64,000 nt of DNA, taken from assembly GCA_039707465.1 (NCBI GenBank), contig CM077647.1, positions 119,414,610 to 119,478,609 on the forward strand, given 5' to 3'. How positions within the stretch are numbered: position 1 is the stretch's first letter; each line of letters begins with the position of its first letter. Positions 10,146-20,861 of this stretch are shown piece by piece. Source of the stretch: Rhabdophis nuchalis (Eukaryota > Chordata > Lepidosauria > Squamata > Natricidae). A program made the translations under genes and the position numbers. Below the pieces are notes generated by a model. That model ran no database searches. It was given only the letters and a program-made list of their open reading frames with translations, and was not told the DNA's origin.

Positions 10146-10235
10146 TTTAAGCATAGAGTGCCAAAACGGGAATGCACGCTTCCACATGCGCACACCCGCG
10201 TGCCAGAAACTGGAAGAACAGCCACCTGGCGCACT
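10146..10235. mobile_element. Partial hAT copy (CAGTGATGG family) without ends
   Basis: The block repeats the left interior of the adjacent hAT element (GTGCCAAAACGGGAATG, CCAGAAACTGGAAGA, CAGCCACCTG) in the same orientation about 350 bp away, but lacks both terminal repeats. It could be a local duplication or a decayed second insertion. Confidence 0.6.
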
Positions 10236-10620
10236 GGAAGAATGAAAGGAGCAAATTGTTTCAATGGAGGAATTCAGAAGACAATACTATTATTCTTATT
10301 TAAATGCTTTTTAGGAAGAGCAACTCTATTTGAATTAAGAAATCAATGGTGGATAAATCAAGTTTCTTGGAGATTTCAAACAACATTTGAGCAGGAGGAT
10401 CTCCACCTTTTTAAAAATATATATATATGTAAACTGAAATACCAACTGAAAAAAATGCATACGTGTTCCTTCATTTTTAAAATATATAGCATCAAGGTCA
10501 TAAATTATATTATACAGAATTTTGCACTATTGTGTATTCAGGATTAAGCCTTGGCTGAAATAGATTGGTGTACACATTGTGCTAAACTGGAACCAAGCAA
10601 ATTAGGTTGTGATTCTGGGT
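10236..10620. other. AT-rich intergenic sequence, nothing assigned
   Basis: No supported feature is seen. Part of the 129-codon frame over this stretch lies in the hAT fragment and the rest has no recognisable domain. Confidence 0.4.
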
Positions 10621-10624
10621 AGTA

Positions 10625-10989
10625 CAAGTAGTTCCTCAATTTACAGTAGTTCATTTAGTGACTGTTCAAAGTTGTAATGGCATTGAAAAAAGTGACCTAT
10701 GACCATTTTTCACACTTACGACGGTTGCTTCATCCCCATGGTCACATGATCAAATTTCAGATAATTTGCAACTGACCCATACTTATGATGGTTGTAGTGT
10801 ACAGTGTTCACCTTTTGTGACCTTCTGACAAACAGGCAAGATTTACTTAATAACTGTGTTACTAACTGCAGTGATTCACTTAACAATTGTGGCAAGGAAG
10901 GTTATAAAAAGGGGCAAAACTCACTTAATTGTCTCGCTTAGCAACAGAAATTTTGGGCTCAATTGTGACTGTAAATCGAGGATTATCTG
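10625..10989. mobile_element. Tc/mariner (Tigger-like) MITE
   Basis: The ends CAAGTAGTTCCTCAATTTAC and AAATCGAGGATTATCTG are imperfect inverted repeats flanked by TA dinucleotides (10623-10624 and 10990-10991). The body has the family words GTCACATGATC, AACAATTGTGGCAAGG and AGCAACAGAAATTTTGGGCT. Further copies lie at 36421, 52350, 62174 and 63039. Non-coding. Confidence 0.8.
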
Positions 10990-11041
10990 TATGTGGATCC
11001 TGTCACTATGGTTTGTAACCATGTCTTATGATAGCCTAGTA

Positions 11042-11158
11042 CAGGGGTCTGCAAAGTCGGCTCTTTTAAGACTGGTGGACTTCAACTCCCAGAGTTCCCC
11101 AGCCAGCATAGGAGTTGAAGTCCACCAGTCTTAAAAGAGCCGACTTTGCAGACCCCTA
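11042..11158. mobile_element. Palindromic hAT MITE, CAGGGGTCTGCAAAG family, copy 2
   Basis: Same palindromic element as at 3431, shortened in the centre: the right arm lacks part of the AATTCCCCAGCC segment, so the loop is asymmetric. The right end reads ACCCCTA instead of ACCCCTG. No convincing 8-bp TSD is left. Confidence 0.85.
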
Positions 11159-11284
11159 TGTACCTCTAATCAGCTACCATTTAGTTAACCAATTGTATCT
11201 AAACAGAACATACTTTAACATGATGTTGGATATTACTAAAGACAGACTTTGATGCAGATTTACTTAGAGTTAACACTTAGTTAG

Positions 11285-11812
11285 TTTATTTGATTTATAT
11301 ACCGCCCTTCTCCCTTTTGGGACTCAGGGCGGTGTACAGCCACAATAAAATAAACGGTACAAAATTTAAAAAATATGTTAAAAAGATATTAAATAAATGG
11401 CCTACATTTTAAAACCCCATACTAAAATCACTATACAAAGACTTATTTGTTCCAACAAGCCGGCCTAGCCTAACCTCCCGTGAGGACTTTTAGGAAGTTT
11501 TTAAATTGGGTATTTTAAATTTGGTTTTAGTACAGGATGGGAATGTTTAATATTTATTTTAAATTATATATTTATCTTTGTATTTGTGTGTTTTTAAATT
11601 TCCTGTACGCCGCCCTGGGTCCTCTATGGAGAAGGGCGGGATATAAATTTAAATTAAAAAAAACAAAAAAAACAATCCCTTTAAAAACTACCTTTAAAAA
11701 CTACGACTGGCCGGCAGCGCAGAATAAATGCGTCTTCAGGGCCCGACGGAAAAGATGTAGGTCTGACATCGTCCTTAGTCCAGGGGGTAGGTCATTCCAG
11801 AGCTTTGAACTT
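11285..11812 (-). mobile_element. L2-clade LINE 3' end, interrupted by another L2
   Basis: The minus strand carries the L2 3' end (TATACCGCCCTTCTCC to GGGCGGTGTACAG at 11298-11339). It resumes at about 11673-11812 with the end of ORF2 (GACTGGCCGGC, GGGGGTAGGTCATTCCAGAG). The gap at 11450-11672 is a plus-strand L2 3' end, so one L2 inserted into another in the opposite direction. Confidence 0.78.
11450..11672 (+). mobile_element. L2-clade LINE 3' end nested in an L2
   Basis: It begins with the end of ORF2 (CAACAAGCCGGCCTAGCC) and continues through the 3' UTR (CCTGTACGCCGCCCTGGG) to an A-rich tail at about 11655-11672. It is 5'-truncated to about 220 bp. Its orientation is opposite to the host L2. 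Confidence 0.75.
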
Positions 11813-11885
11813 GTTGAACTTTCTAATTCCTTTAGGCTGCATTATTTGTAGGATTGTCGATCAGTGTCATTCTGGTGAAAATAAA

Positions 11886-12108
11886 ACCATAATACAATAC
11901 AATACAATAGCAGAGTTGGAAGGGACCTTGGAGGTAATCTAGTCCAAATCCCTGGTATAGGCAGGAAGCCCTATACCATTTCAGACAAATGGCTATCCAA
12001 CATCTTCTTAAAGACTTGCAGTGTTGGGGCATTCACAAGTTCTGGTGGCAAGTTGTTCCACTGATTAATTGTTCCAACTGTCAGGAAATGTCTCCTCAGT
12101 TCTAAGTA
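11886..12108 (-). mobile_element. CR1 LINE 3' end
   Basis: The (ACAAT)n tail, then AGCAGAGTTGGAAGGGACCT, then the last codons of ORF2 on the minus strand (LTVGTINQWNNLPPELVNAP, ending DSHLSEMV). It is 5'-truncated at about 12108. Confidence 0.9.
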
Positions 12109-12109
12109 C

Positions 12110-13783
12110 ATACCTGATACATGATGGTATATTCTGGCCACTGGAAATGCCTGGGTTTGCAAATAGTACTAAGTTTATTTTATTATTTATTTATTTGATT
12201 AAATTTATTGGTCACCCATCTTAAAACAGGGTAAATCTGGGTGGCTAAGTAACAGTATGCCTTAATCGTGGTTGTTGAATAAATGATAATCGATTGGTTA
12301 TGTTTTGCAGACAAAAATACATACTACATATATAAAAAGGGTCCTCCCACTGCCCTGCCCAATATTTTTTGACTTTTCCAAAGATTTTATAAATAAAATA
12401 TTATTAGTGACAACTGGGGACACTTTGTATATGCTCATTTATACTCATTAATGAAAATTCATGTGGCTTAATAATGAGTTGTGCAATGATTTAATTACAT
12501 AATCCAGGGCTAAGTACTGGTTGAAATACAGGTTAAAGGGAGTTGACCATGCTCTGCTAGATGAGACCAAAGGTTTTGTCTTCCTGCATTTGATCTCCAA
12601 CAGTTGAGAGCATTCACAGCACTAAACCATAGTTCAATTAAATAATTCTGCAATATGAGCCACACATTATTATCATCATAGATCAAATTCAACAGTAACC
12701 ATGTTTTATAAAGCATTATAGCAAAGCTCATGCACCCTATTAAGTGAACTACATTACACATGTCTATGCTGTATGTTTCTGTCTATCGGCATAACTTGAA
12801 TGTCTCTGGAAATCTCAAAAGGATAACAAGAATGCATCAGCCTTCATTTGTTTTTGTTCCCTGTATCTGCTCCTCAAAATCATTTTGCGCCTTAACATGA
12901 AGACTCCATTAAGGAACAGATTGATTCCAAATCTCAAAAACCAGTGCTAACATTGTCATTGGTGAGTGAGGCCTGAAAAATATTTGTGGTTTGTTTTGCA
13001 AGACTAATAAAGTTAGATTGGAAGGGATAGACTGATATCTATAATATCCTTCACTAGCACATTATGTCCTATAAAACAAAATCAAAATAATTTATATTTG
13101 CTTCATCTTTCCCACATATTTGTGAGGTCTAGCAGCAATTAAGCAAAAGATTTTAAGGAAAATATTTATCAATGCAAACCTTTCCATCTTGAAAGCAGGG
13201 TGCACATGTTTTAGAACAAACAAATAAAGCAAGCCAGTAATTTTGGCAGAAAGTTAAAAAAAGAAAAAGAAAAAAGAAAACAGACATCATAACCTAGCAG
13301 TGCTTGCTAGACATTAATCAAACAAGCTCTGTTTACTTTCTTGATAAGAAGGGCATCCCCTTTCCCCTTTGCCTTCCTGACTTAAGAATTTCTCAGAAAC
13401 TGAGATGTCAAAAGAAGCCTTTTAAAGGCACACCAGAAGGATTTTCTTTCATCTGCTTGTCTCAAAGGCCCTGCCCTTACTTCCCAGTCCACAGCATGAA
13501 CTGAGAGTCTTTCTTTGTTCTTACCAATAGCTCTTCATAATTTCTTCTTTCTTAGCTCCTCCTTTTTCCTTTATTGGGAGATGGAGTTGAGGGCATTATT
13601 TTAAATTTTCTCCAGGCTCTCACTCTGGGGATATCAAACTCACAGTGTAAGTTCACAACTGATGTAAACGACCACTTCACAAATGCAGAGGTCAATAGCA
13701 ATGGACAAAAGGCAGAGGTACAGATAAACTGGCAGCCTGAACTTAGCTGCAAGAAAGTACACATAATAGAGTTTGCTGCTCCA
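12110..13783. other. Mostly unassigned AT-rich sequence
   Basis: A short L2-like 3' end remnant may lie at about 12170-12250 (TTATTTATTTGATTAAATTTATTGG type). The rest shows no gene, repeat or RNA signature that I can support. The 101-codon frame at 13574-13879 has no recognised domain. Confidence 0.35.
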
Positions 13784-13910
13784 TTGCTTCCACATATAAT
13801 TTCTGTCCTAAAAGACCTTTTGCTGGATACTCCTATTTGGTGGCTGAGAATACTGTTAAGAATTAAAGAGGTTTTTTAGGCCATCAATCATGCTATTATT
13901 TCAATCCCTG
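13784..13910 (+). repeat. About 125-bp block duplicated at 18472 (old LINE-like sequence)
   Basis: This block and 18472-18600 are the same sequence in direct orientation, with roughly ten differences over about 125 bp. Shared words include CATTGCTTCCACATATAATT and CATCAATCATGCTAT. The second copy reads VFDAINHAII on the plus strand, reminiscent of the L2 RT motif FDTIDHGIL, so both may be fragments of an old L2 subfamily. Confidence 0.5.
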
Positions 13911-13934
13911 CATATGGGGATTAATAGTAGGGTA

Positions 13935-14277
13935 AAGCCCTTGTATATATGTGCTAGTCGTTCCCGACTCTAGGGGGCAGTGCTTATCTCGGTTCGAAAG
14001 CCAAAGAGCCAGCGCTGTCCGAAGACATCTCTGTGGTCATGTGGCCAGCATGACTAAATGCCAAAGGTGCACAGAATGCTGTTACCTTCCCACCAAAGGT
14101 GGTTCCTATTTTTCTACTTGCATTTTTACATGCTTTCAAACTGCTAGATTGGCAGAAGCTGGGACAAGTAATGGAACCTCACTCCATTATGCAGCGCAAG
14201 GGATTCGAACCACTGAACTGCCAACTTTTCTGATCAACAAGCTCAGAGTCTTAGCCACTGAGCCACCGGATCCCCTT
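13935..14277 (-). mobile_element. tRNA-derived SINE with RTE/BovB-like tail, copy 1
   Basis: Read on the minus strand, the head resembles a tRNA gene with an A box (TGGCTCAGTGGCTAAGA) and a B box (GGTTCGAATCCC) near 14265-14205. The body includes the words CACCTTTGGTGGGAAGG and CATGACCACAGAGATG. The tail end, AGAGTCGGGAACGACTAGCAC, resembles the 3' end of BovB-type LINEs, which would mobilise it. Nearly full length. A second copy is at 48637. Confidence 0.8.
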
Positions 14278-14299
14278 AATTATAATTAATAATATATGT

Positions 14300-14793
14300 G
14301 TGCCCTTCGCACAGTCACTCAAGCACTTGTGATATCCCGTCTAGACTACTGTAACGGTCTCTGGGCTCCCCTTGAGGTGCACTCGAAGGTTGCAGCTAAT
14401 TCAGAATGCGGCCGCGTGGGTGATTATGGGAGCTTGAAGGCAGTCCCATATAACACCTCTCCTGCGCGAGCTGCACTGGCTACCTGTGACCTTTCGGGTG
14501 CGCTTCAAGGTGTTGATTACCATCTTCAAAGCGCTCCAAGGCACGGGGCCTAGTTATGTGCGAGACTGTCTACTACCCCACACATCCCTTCGACTGATCC
14601 GCTCCCATAGAGAGGGTCTTCTCCGGGTGCCGTCGGCTGGGCAATGCCAGTTGGCGACACCCAGGGAAGGGCCTTCTCTGTGGTGGGCCCAACCCTCTGG
14701 AACGGCCTTCCTCCCGAACTCCGTACCACCGCGGACCTCCGCCTTTTCCGCCAGCGCCTGAAGACACACTTTTTCCATCAAGCCAGCCTAGCG
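14300..14793 (+). pseudogene. L2 ORF2 C-terminal fragment (first segment of the composite)
   Basis: The frame begins at the RTVTQALVISRLDYCN motif and continues, after frame changes near 14380 and 14490, with FRVRFKVL, FKALQGTGPSYVRDCLLPHT and the GRAFS-type region, ending RLKTHFFHQASLA-like before a TGA at about 14794. It is inactive and truncated. The last hundred bases of the usual 3' UTR (CCGCCCTGAGTCC block) are missing before the next L2 starts. Confidence 0.8.
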
Positions 14794-15219
14794 TGACCAC
14801 CCTATAATGACTGAGTTTTAAATTAGTAAATTTTAATCTGAGGGATTTTAACAATATTTTAGCACAGGGTTTTCTAAGCGCAAACTTAGGGGGTTTTTAT
14901 CCAAATTTTTAATCCGGATTTTAGGGGGTCCCAGGGTGGGGGGTGGGTTTGGGCAGTCAGAAGTGGGTCAGAGTACAGGGCTGGCTGGCGGAACTAGGAA
15001 AAAGATGAGGTCTATTAAGGAGGGGGGAGGGGGGTTGTTCCTACGGAGGGTTTTTCCATCTGTACGGTCCTGGGGAGGGGCAGGGGTGGCGGGAGACAGG
15101 GTGTCCATAAAGAGTTGGGGGATCGTGGCTGCTGGTTACAAGCGGTCACTCGCCCCAACCCCCTGTACTCCCCTTGAGGGCTAGGTGGTCAAGGATTACA
15201 GAGCCGTGGCCCTAGGCTG

Positions 15220-18088
15220 ATGTTTTGTAACGCCAGGTCCGTGGTGAACAAAGCCTCCCTCATTAATGACCTAGTGTCAGAGGGGGACCCGGACCTGGTG
15301 GGAATAACGGAGACTTGGTTAGGCCCCGAGGGGGGTTTACCCCTCGTGGATATGTGCCCACCAGGCTACCATGCATTTCATCAGCCTCGGGCCTCTGGCA
15401 GGGGTGGAGGAGTGGCGATTATTGTTAGGGAAGGTCTCAAGCCAAGGGAGACCACTGTACCACAGACCACCGGCTGTGAGTCCCTCTATGTGAGGTGGGG
15501 CCTAGGGAGGCAGCTGGGCTTGCTGATTAGATACCTGGCTCCCCGCTATGTAACAGCAGCCCTGCCCGAGATCCTTGAGGCGATCGCCGAGATGGCAGTT
15601 GAGACGCCCAGACTATTAGTCGTGGGGAACTTTAACTTGCCATCGGCGGGCGAGACATCCGAGGTAGCTCGGGAGTTCATGGCTTCCATGACGGCCAAGG
15701 ACCTGACCCAAGTAGTTCGGGGCCCCACCCACGATGGAGGACACACGCTGGATCTGATTTTTGTTTCTGGCCAGTGGAGAAGTGATCTCGGAACCGGGGA
15801 TTTAGTCATCTCACCCTTGTCATGGACAGATCACTCTCTCCTTCGGCTGGACTTTCCAATCGTCACACCCCACCGCGAGGAGGTGGAACCGGAGACACCT
15901 AGATGGTTCCGCCCCAGGCGCCTGATGGATCCTGAAAGGTTCCAGATGGAGCTTGGCCCAGCACCTGTAGCCTTGACCCGCGACACGACTGAAGACCTAG
16001 TGGCCGCATGGTATAATGCTGCCACGGGGGCCTTGGATCAGGTCGTCCCTTTGCAGCCTCTCACGCGGCGTCGCCTCACCCAGGCTCCATGGTTTACCGA
16101 GGAGGTGAGGGAGATGAAAAGCCGCAAGAGACGCCTAGAGAGTAGGTGGAGATCCTCTTGGTCTGAATCCGACCGAACACTAGTGAGAGCCCATTTGAGG
16201 ACATACTTAGTGGCAATGAGGGTGGCCAGACGTGAGTATTGTGCCACCCTTATCGCATCCGCAGATAACCGCCTGGCGGCCCTGTTTACGGTTACCCGCT
16301 CCCTCCTTCAACAGAGGCCGCGGGAGTCCCCGTTGCAGGGCCGTGCCGAGGAATTTGGTGAATATCTGCTGGGTAAAATCGCTCAGATCTGGAGCGGGTT
16401 GCCCTCCACAGACAGTAGTCTAGAGGAAGTACCCGAGGCAGGTCTTGAGACAATTTTATGGGAGGACTTTGACTTTGTTGCTGCCGATAATATGGACAGG
16501 CTGTCGAGGAGACTAAAGGCCACCACATGTTTATTCGACCCGTGTCCCTCCTGGCTTGTACTGGCATCCTGGGAGGTGACACGAGGCTAGCTCCAGGACA
16601 TAGTGAACGCTTTTTTGAGTGAGGGGTTTTTGCCTACCGCCTTGAAGGAGGCGGTGGTGAGACCCCTCCTCAAGAAGCCTTCCCTGGACTCAGCATTATT
16701 GGAGAATTACCATCCGGTCTCCAACTTTCACTTTCTAGCGAAGGTTGTAGAGATTGTGGTGGCACAGCAGTTTCCTCGCCACCTGGAGGAAATTGATTAT
16801 CTAGACCCGCGCCAGTCTGGCTTTCGACCTGGTCATAGCACCGAAATGGCATTGGTCGCGTTGGTGGATGATCTCTGGAGGGTGCGGGATAGAGGTTGTT
16901 CCTCTATCCCCATCCTGTTAGATCTCTCAGCGGCTTTTGATACCATCGACCATGGTATCCTATTGTGCCGACTGGGGGGGTTGGGGGGTGGGAGGCACCG
17001 TCTTACGGTGGTTAATTTAATTTAATTTAATTTAATTTATTAGATTTATAAACCGCCCCCTCTCCCCGAACCCTTCCTACCTCTCTGGTCGGTCGCAATT
17101 CGTGTTGACAGGAGGGCAGAGGTCGACTTCTAGGCCCCTCACTTGTGGGGTGCCACAGGGGTCGGTCCTCTTGCCACTCCTGTTCAAGACGTATATGAAG
17201 CCGCTGGATGAGATCATCCGTGGTTTTGGGGTAGAGTACCATCTATACGCTGATGACACCCAGCTGTACATCTCTATCCCAAACCACCCCAACGATGCCG
17301 TTGAGGTGATGTCCCGGTGTTTGGAGGCCGTACGGATCTGGATGGGCAGCAACAAACTCAAACTCAACCCATCCAAGACCGAGTGGCTGTGGTTTCCGGC
17401 CTCCCGGTTTAGCCAGTTGACACCATCACTGGCCATGGGGGGCGAAGTACTGGCCCCTGTGGAGAGGGCGCGCAATTTAGGAGTCCTCCTGAATTCCCGG
17501 CTATCCCTGGAGGACCAGGTGGCGGCCGTGGCCAGAGGGGTGTTTTACCAGGTTCACCTGGTCCGCCAATTGCGCCCCTTACTTGACCGGGAGGCCCTTC
17601 GCACAGTCACTCAAACGCTCGTGACTTCTCGGCTGGACTACTGTAACGCTCTCTACATGGGGCTCCCCTTGAAATGCACTCGGAGGTTGCAGTTGGTCCA
17701 GAATGCGGCCACGCGGGTGATTATGGGTGCTTCAAGGCAATCCCACATAACACCGCTCCAGCACGAGCTGCACTGGCTGCCTGTGACCTTCCGGGTGCAT
17801 TACAAGGTTTTGATGACCATCTTCAAGGTGCTCCATGGCACGGGGCCTAGTTACCTACGAGACCGTCTGTTGCCCCATACGTCCCTACGACCAATACGCT
17901 CTCAGAGAGGGTCTTCTCCGGGTGTCGTCAACCGGGCAATGCCAGTTGGTGACGCCCAGGGGAAGAGCCTTCTCTGTGATGGGCCCAACCCTCTGGAACG
18001 CCCTACCTCCCAAACTCCGTGTCATCTCGGACCTCCGCCTGTTCTGCCAGCAGTTACACACTTCTTTCAACAAGCCGGCCTGGCATGA
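15220..18088 (+). pseudogene. L2 ORF2 (endonuclease, reverse transcriptase), near full length but broken
   Basis: The APE-type endonuclease comes first: [18 protein letters not shown] (catalytic E), VVGNFNLPS (the usual D of GDFN is N here) and [12 protein letters not shown] (catalytic D and H). A linker follows, then the RT with [46 protein letters not shown] and [10 protein letters not shown], and the L2 C-terminal tail. Lesions are a TAG at 16588-16590 in place of a conserved tryptophan codon, a 58-bp insertion at 17014-17071, and a frame change near 17900. The first in-frame ATG of the endonuclease is at 15220; the preceding GC-rich 14886-15219 is the 5' UTR. Confidence 0.9.
17014..17071 (-). 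mobile_element. 58-bp antisense L2 3' tail inserted in L2 ORF2
   Basis: Compared with the copies at 30973-31060 and 57661-57720, positions 17014-17071 are extra. They read, on the minus strand, as the last bases of an L2 3' UTR (GGGGCGGTTTATAAATC followed by (TAAAT)n). This is an extremely 5'-truncated insertion or a filler at a break. Confidence 0.65.
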
Positions 18089-18471
18089 TTTTACTCGACA
18101 CTGTACTGCTTTTAGTTGACCAAAATTTTAATTCAGGCGTTTTAAATGGGTTTTAGCGCAGGGCGGGTTTAATTTAATTTAGTTTTAAGAATGCTTATAT
18201 TCTTGTATATAAGTATATTTGTATTTTATATTCCCTGTGCACCGCCCCGAGTCCCTGTGTGGTGAGATGGGTGCAGCTTATAAATTCGATTAATAAATAA
18301 ATAAATAAAATTATGATATTTATTAGGTATTTGTATATTTGTATTTTGTTTTAATTTCCTGTGCGCCGCCCTGAGTCCCTTTTTGGGAGATAGGTGCAGG
18401 ATATAAGTTGAATAAACATCAAACATCAACATAAAACATAATTAATAATATACAAATAATACAATTTGATG

Positions 18472-18960
18472 GTTCATTGCTTCCACATATAATTTCTGTC
18501 CTAGAAGACCTTTTGCTAGTTACTCCTATTTTGTAGCTGAGAATACTATTGAGAATTAAAGAGGTGTTTGATGCCATCAATCATGCTATCATTCAATTCT
18601 TTGGATCCCATTGATTAGACAGTGTCACTGGATGGGACCCGGAAGCAATCCTTTTCTGCTACAATACCCAGACGTGTCGGAATGATGTCTTCCCAAAGAT
18701 TCCTATGGTGTCCATCCTGATGCTATGTGTCCTTAAAACCTGACTTTTCCTCCAAACCTTGGGTTAGAGTAGTTGGCAAACTTGGTCTAAGATGTTTGCT
18801 TTGGTGGTTTGGGTGGTTTTTATTTTAATATTTGTTTTTTATGATCTCTGTAATATCCAATCTGAGTCTCTTTAATATTCTATTTAATGTGTCTCATGAT
18901 GTACACTGCTCAGAGTTGGAATGAAATCCAGTAGCTGATTTAATAAAAAGTCCTTCTCCT
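18472..18960 (+). mobile_element. Old L2-like sequence (RT remnant to 3' end), tentative
   Basis: The first 125 bp duplicate 13784-13910. Downstream, TGTACACTGCTCAGAGTTGG with a nearby AATAAA resembles the end of an old L2 family. The copy is too diverged for a firm call. Confidence 0.35.
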
Positions 18961-19524
18961 CATCCTGTGGTCTTGAATACACATACTACCCTGGCCAGCC
19001 TAAGACATTTAAATGTTTTCAGCTTTATTCTGCTTTGTTGGAAGACTGTTCTTGAAAGTACAGCATTAGTTTATGTTGTGCTTCCAAAATCTGTTTTCCC
19101 ACTACTAAGAATGAAACTACTTCTGAATATGAAGTCTGAACAGAGCTTAGTCTCAAACAGAACAAATCTTCTATGCTAGGATTAATTCCTACTATTAAGG
19201 AAAAATTCAGCAGCTTCATCTCCCATGACTCAATATGTTGTGGAAGTATAAGTGTCATGAAGGATATCTGGCCAGTAACTGTTTGAGCTTCATTCAGTTG
19301 CCCCAGTTGCCGCAAATCCATTTTGATGCAAGGAATTATCGGGTTGTTAAACAAAATAAAAAATAAAAATAAAAAATGTCGTGGAAGTATGATAAACCTT
19401 CATGAACAGCCTTATTAATTAAAATACCACACAAATGTGAAGGAACCAAGTCCTTGCAGATAGAGAAGATGCAATTTAAAACAATTATTTAATGATTGAA
19501 CAACTGGCAAATGAAGCATTCATA
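18961..19524. other. Unassigned intergenic sequence
   Basis: No repeat signature, gene or RNA motif is supported. The 109-codon minus-strand frame at 19025-19354 has no recognised domain. Confidence 0.4.
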
Positions 19525-20861
19525 CTTCCGGTTTCCGGTCTAAGATGGAGGGGGTCTGAGACGAGCTGCTCCGAAGGAAGAATCTGCCTCCTTGGGTTTT
19601 CCTTGTGCTATGGCTGTCTAGCCTTGTTGCCTGCCCCTAGTTCCATCAGAGGGGCTAAATTGATTTGACTGGGTGAAAAAAATCTGGAAGCCCAGACGTG
19701 GAGGCCAGCCATGGAAGCTGGTCATCGTTGCTGCTCCAGAGGCATGACTTCCATCGTGGCTTATGCAGCTTGTGTGCGGCTCGTGCGGCTGTCGCTGTTG
19801 CCGCTGCTGCCCCACTACCGCTGCTGTTTTTTCATTGCCGTTTTCATCGTTTTCATCATCGTTCTCCGCTGTCCTCGCTGTCTCGTTGTTCATCGTCCTT
19901 CCGTCGTCTCCCATTGTTTCTTCGCTTTACTGCGGCCTCTGCTTTCATCTCACTCGTCTTCAGTGTCCCGTTGCTTCTTCTTTGTCTGCTTGTCCTGCCG
20001 CCTCCTCGCCGCCCTGGCCGCTGCTGTTGTTGCTGTGCATCGCTGTACTTTCTCCCTTGTCGCCTGTTGGTTCCTTTCGTTGTCCTCGTCACCGTCTTCA
20101 TTGCCGCCTTCATTGCTGTCTTGTCTTCATCGCCCTGCTGCTTTATCCTCTGTTCTCCATTCCCTGCCGCATCGTGCTGTTTCACCCTCCTGCCTCCACT
20201 TCCTCACCACCTCACCTCGTCTCCGTGCTTTTGCTATCATCTGGCTTCTCATCTTTGCTGCTGACTGAGATGCCCTCCATCCCCCCCCCCCCCCGAGATG
20301 TCGGCTTATACCACCGCCGCCAACTCCACCACCAGCACCGCTGTTCCATCTGTCAGCACTGTCTCATTGTTATGGAGACAGGCTTTGCAGCCCTGGTATG
20401 AACAGCCTAATTTGTCATCCTCGCTTGTTGCCTCGGCTTGCTGCTTTTTCCGCAGTGACTTGGTAATGACTGGGGGGGGGGCGTCTCATGGTCTGTCATG
20501 GCTTCAATTGCCCCCATTATGGGTGGCCCTATTTATTATCTATTATTCCATCGTTATGTTGCCATCATTTTACCATCCTACCATTGAAGATAGAGAAGCT
20601 TGATTGACGGCCCTCTCATGCACTCTTTTGCTTTTGTTACCTATGGATCCCAGGGTTAAAATCTTCGACATCAAGGCAGTGCTTTCCCTCCAGTGATAAT
20701 TTGTTCTTAGGCTATTTATGTACTCTGCAACAGACCTCCTTGCCCTGCGAGAATCCCCTCTCTCGCAGGTCTGGCCCTCAATTTTAACAAGGGCCCATCT
20801 TGATTACGGATTCTTGAATCTAGAGAAGTGGCAGAAACGGAAGCTGAGGGGTTTCTTAGGG
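19525..20861 (+). other. CTG/CCG-rich leader-like tract upstream of an L2
   Basis: The tract starts CTTCCGGTTTCCGGTCTAAG followed by ATGGAGG, which resembles LINE promoter starts. From about 19690 to 20280 it is a pyrimidine-rich CTG/CCG/TCGTC sequence in which all three plus-strand frames stay open for roughly 185-212 codons, so none is likely to be a protein. Poly-C (20280-20293) and poly-G (20471-20480) runs follow. It could be the unusually long 5' leader of the L2 that starts near 20862, or an L1-type 5' UTR. No function is assigned. Confidence 0.35.

Larger units (their letters stand above)
14297..18437 (+). mobile_element. Composite L2 insertion (three L2 segments in one TSD)
   Basis: The order is: a 5'-truncated L2 from within ORF2 to part of the 3' UTR (14297 to about 14885); then an L2 starting at its 5' UTR (about 14886) with endonuclease, RT and 3' UTR (to about 18305); then a second L2 3' tail (about 18315-18430). 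The whole block is bounded by an exact 15-bp direct repeat, ATAATTAATAATATA (14282-14296 and 18438-18452). This suggests that one read-through RNA was reverse transcribed. The repeat is AT-rich, so chance is not excluded. Confidence 0.6.

Noticed and set aside
13574..13879. 101-codon frame as a host exon
   Set aside because: No homology recognised. Its second half is the block duplicated at 18472, which looks like an old LINE.
13935..14277. tRNA gene suggested by A and B boxes
   Set aside because: The tRNA-like part is the head of a SINE with body and tail. It lacks a complete cloverleaf, and a second SINE copy exists at 48637.
19698..20401. Three overlapping plus-strand frames of 185-212 codons and a minus-strand frame
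   Set aside because: All frames are open because the tract is CTG/CCG/TCGTC-rich. The translations are Leu/Ser/Cys repeats with no motif.
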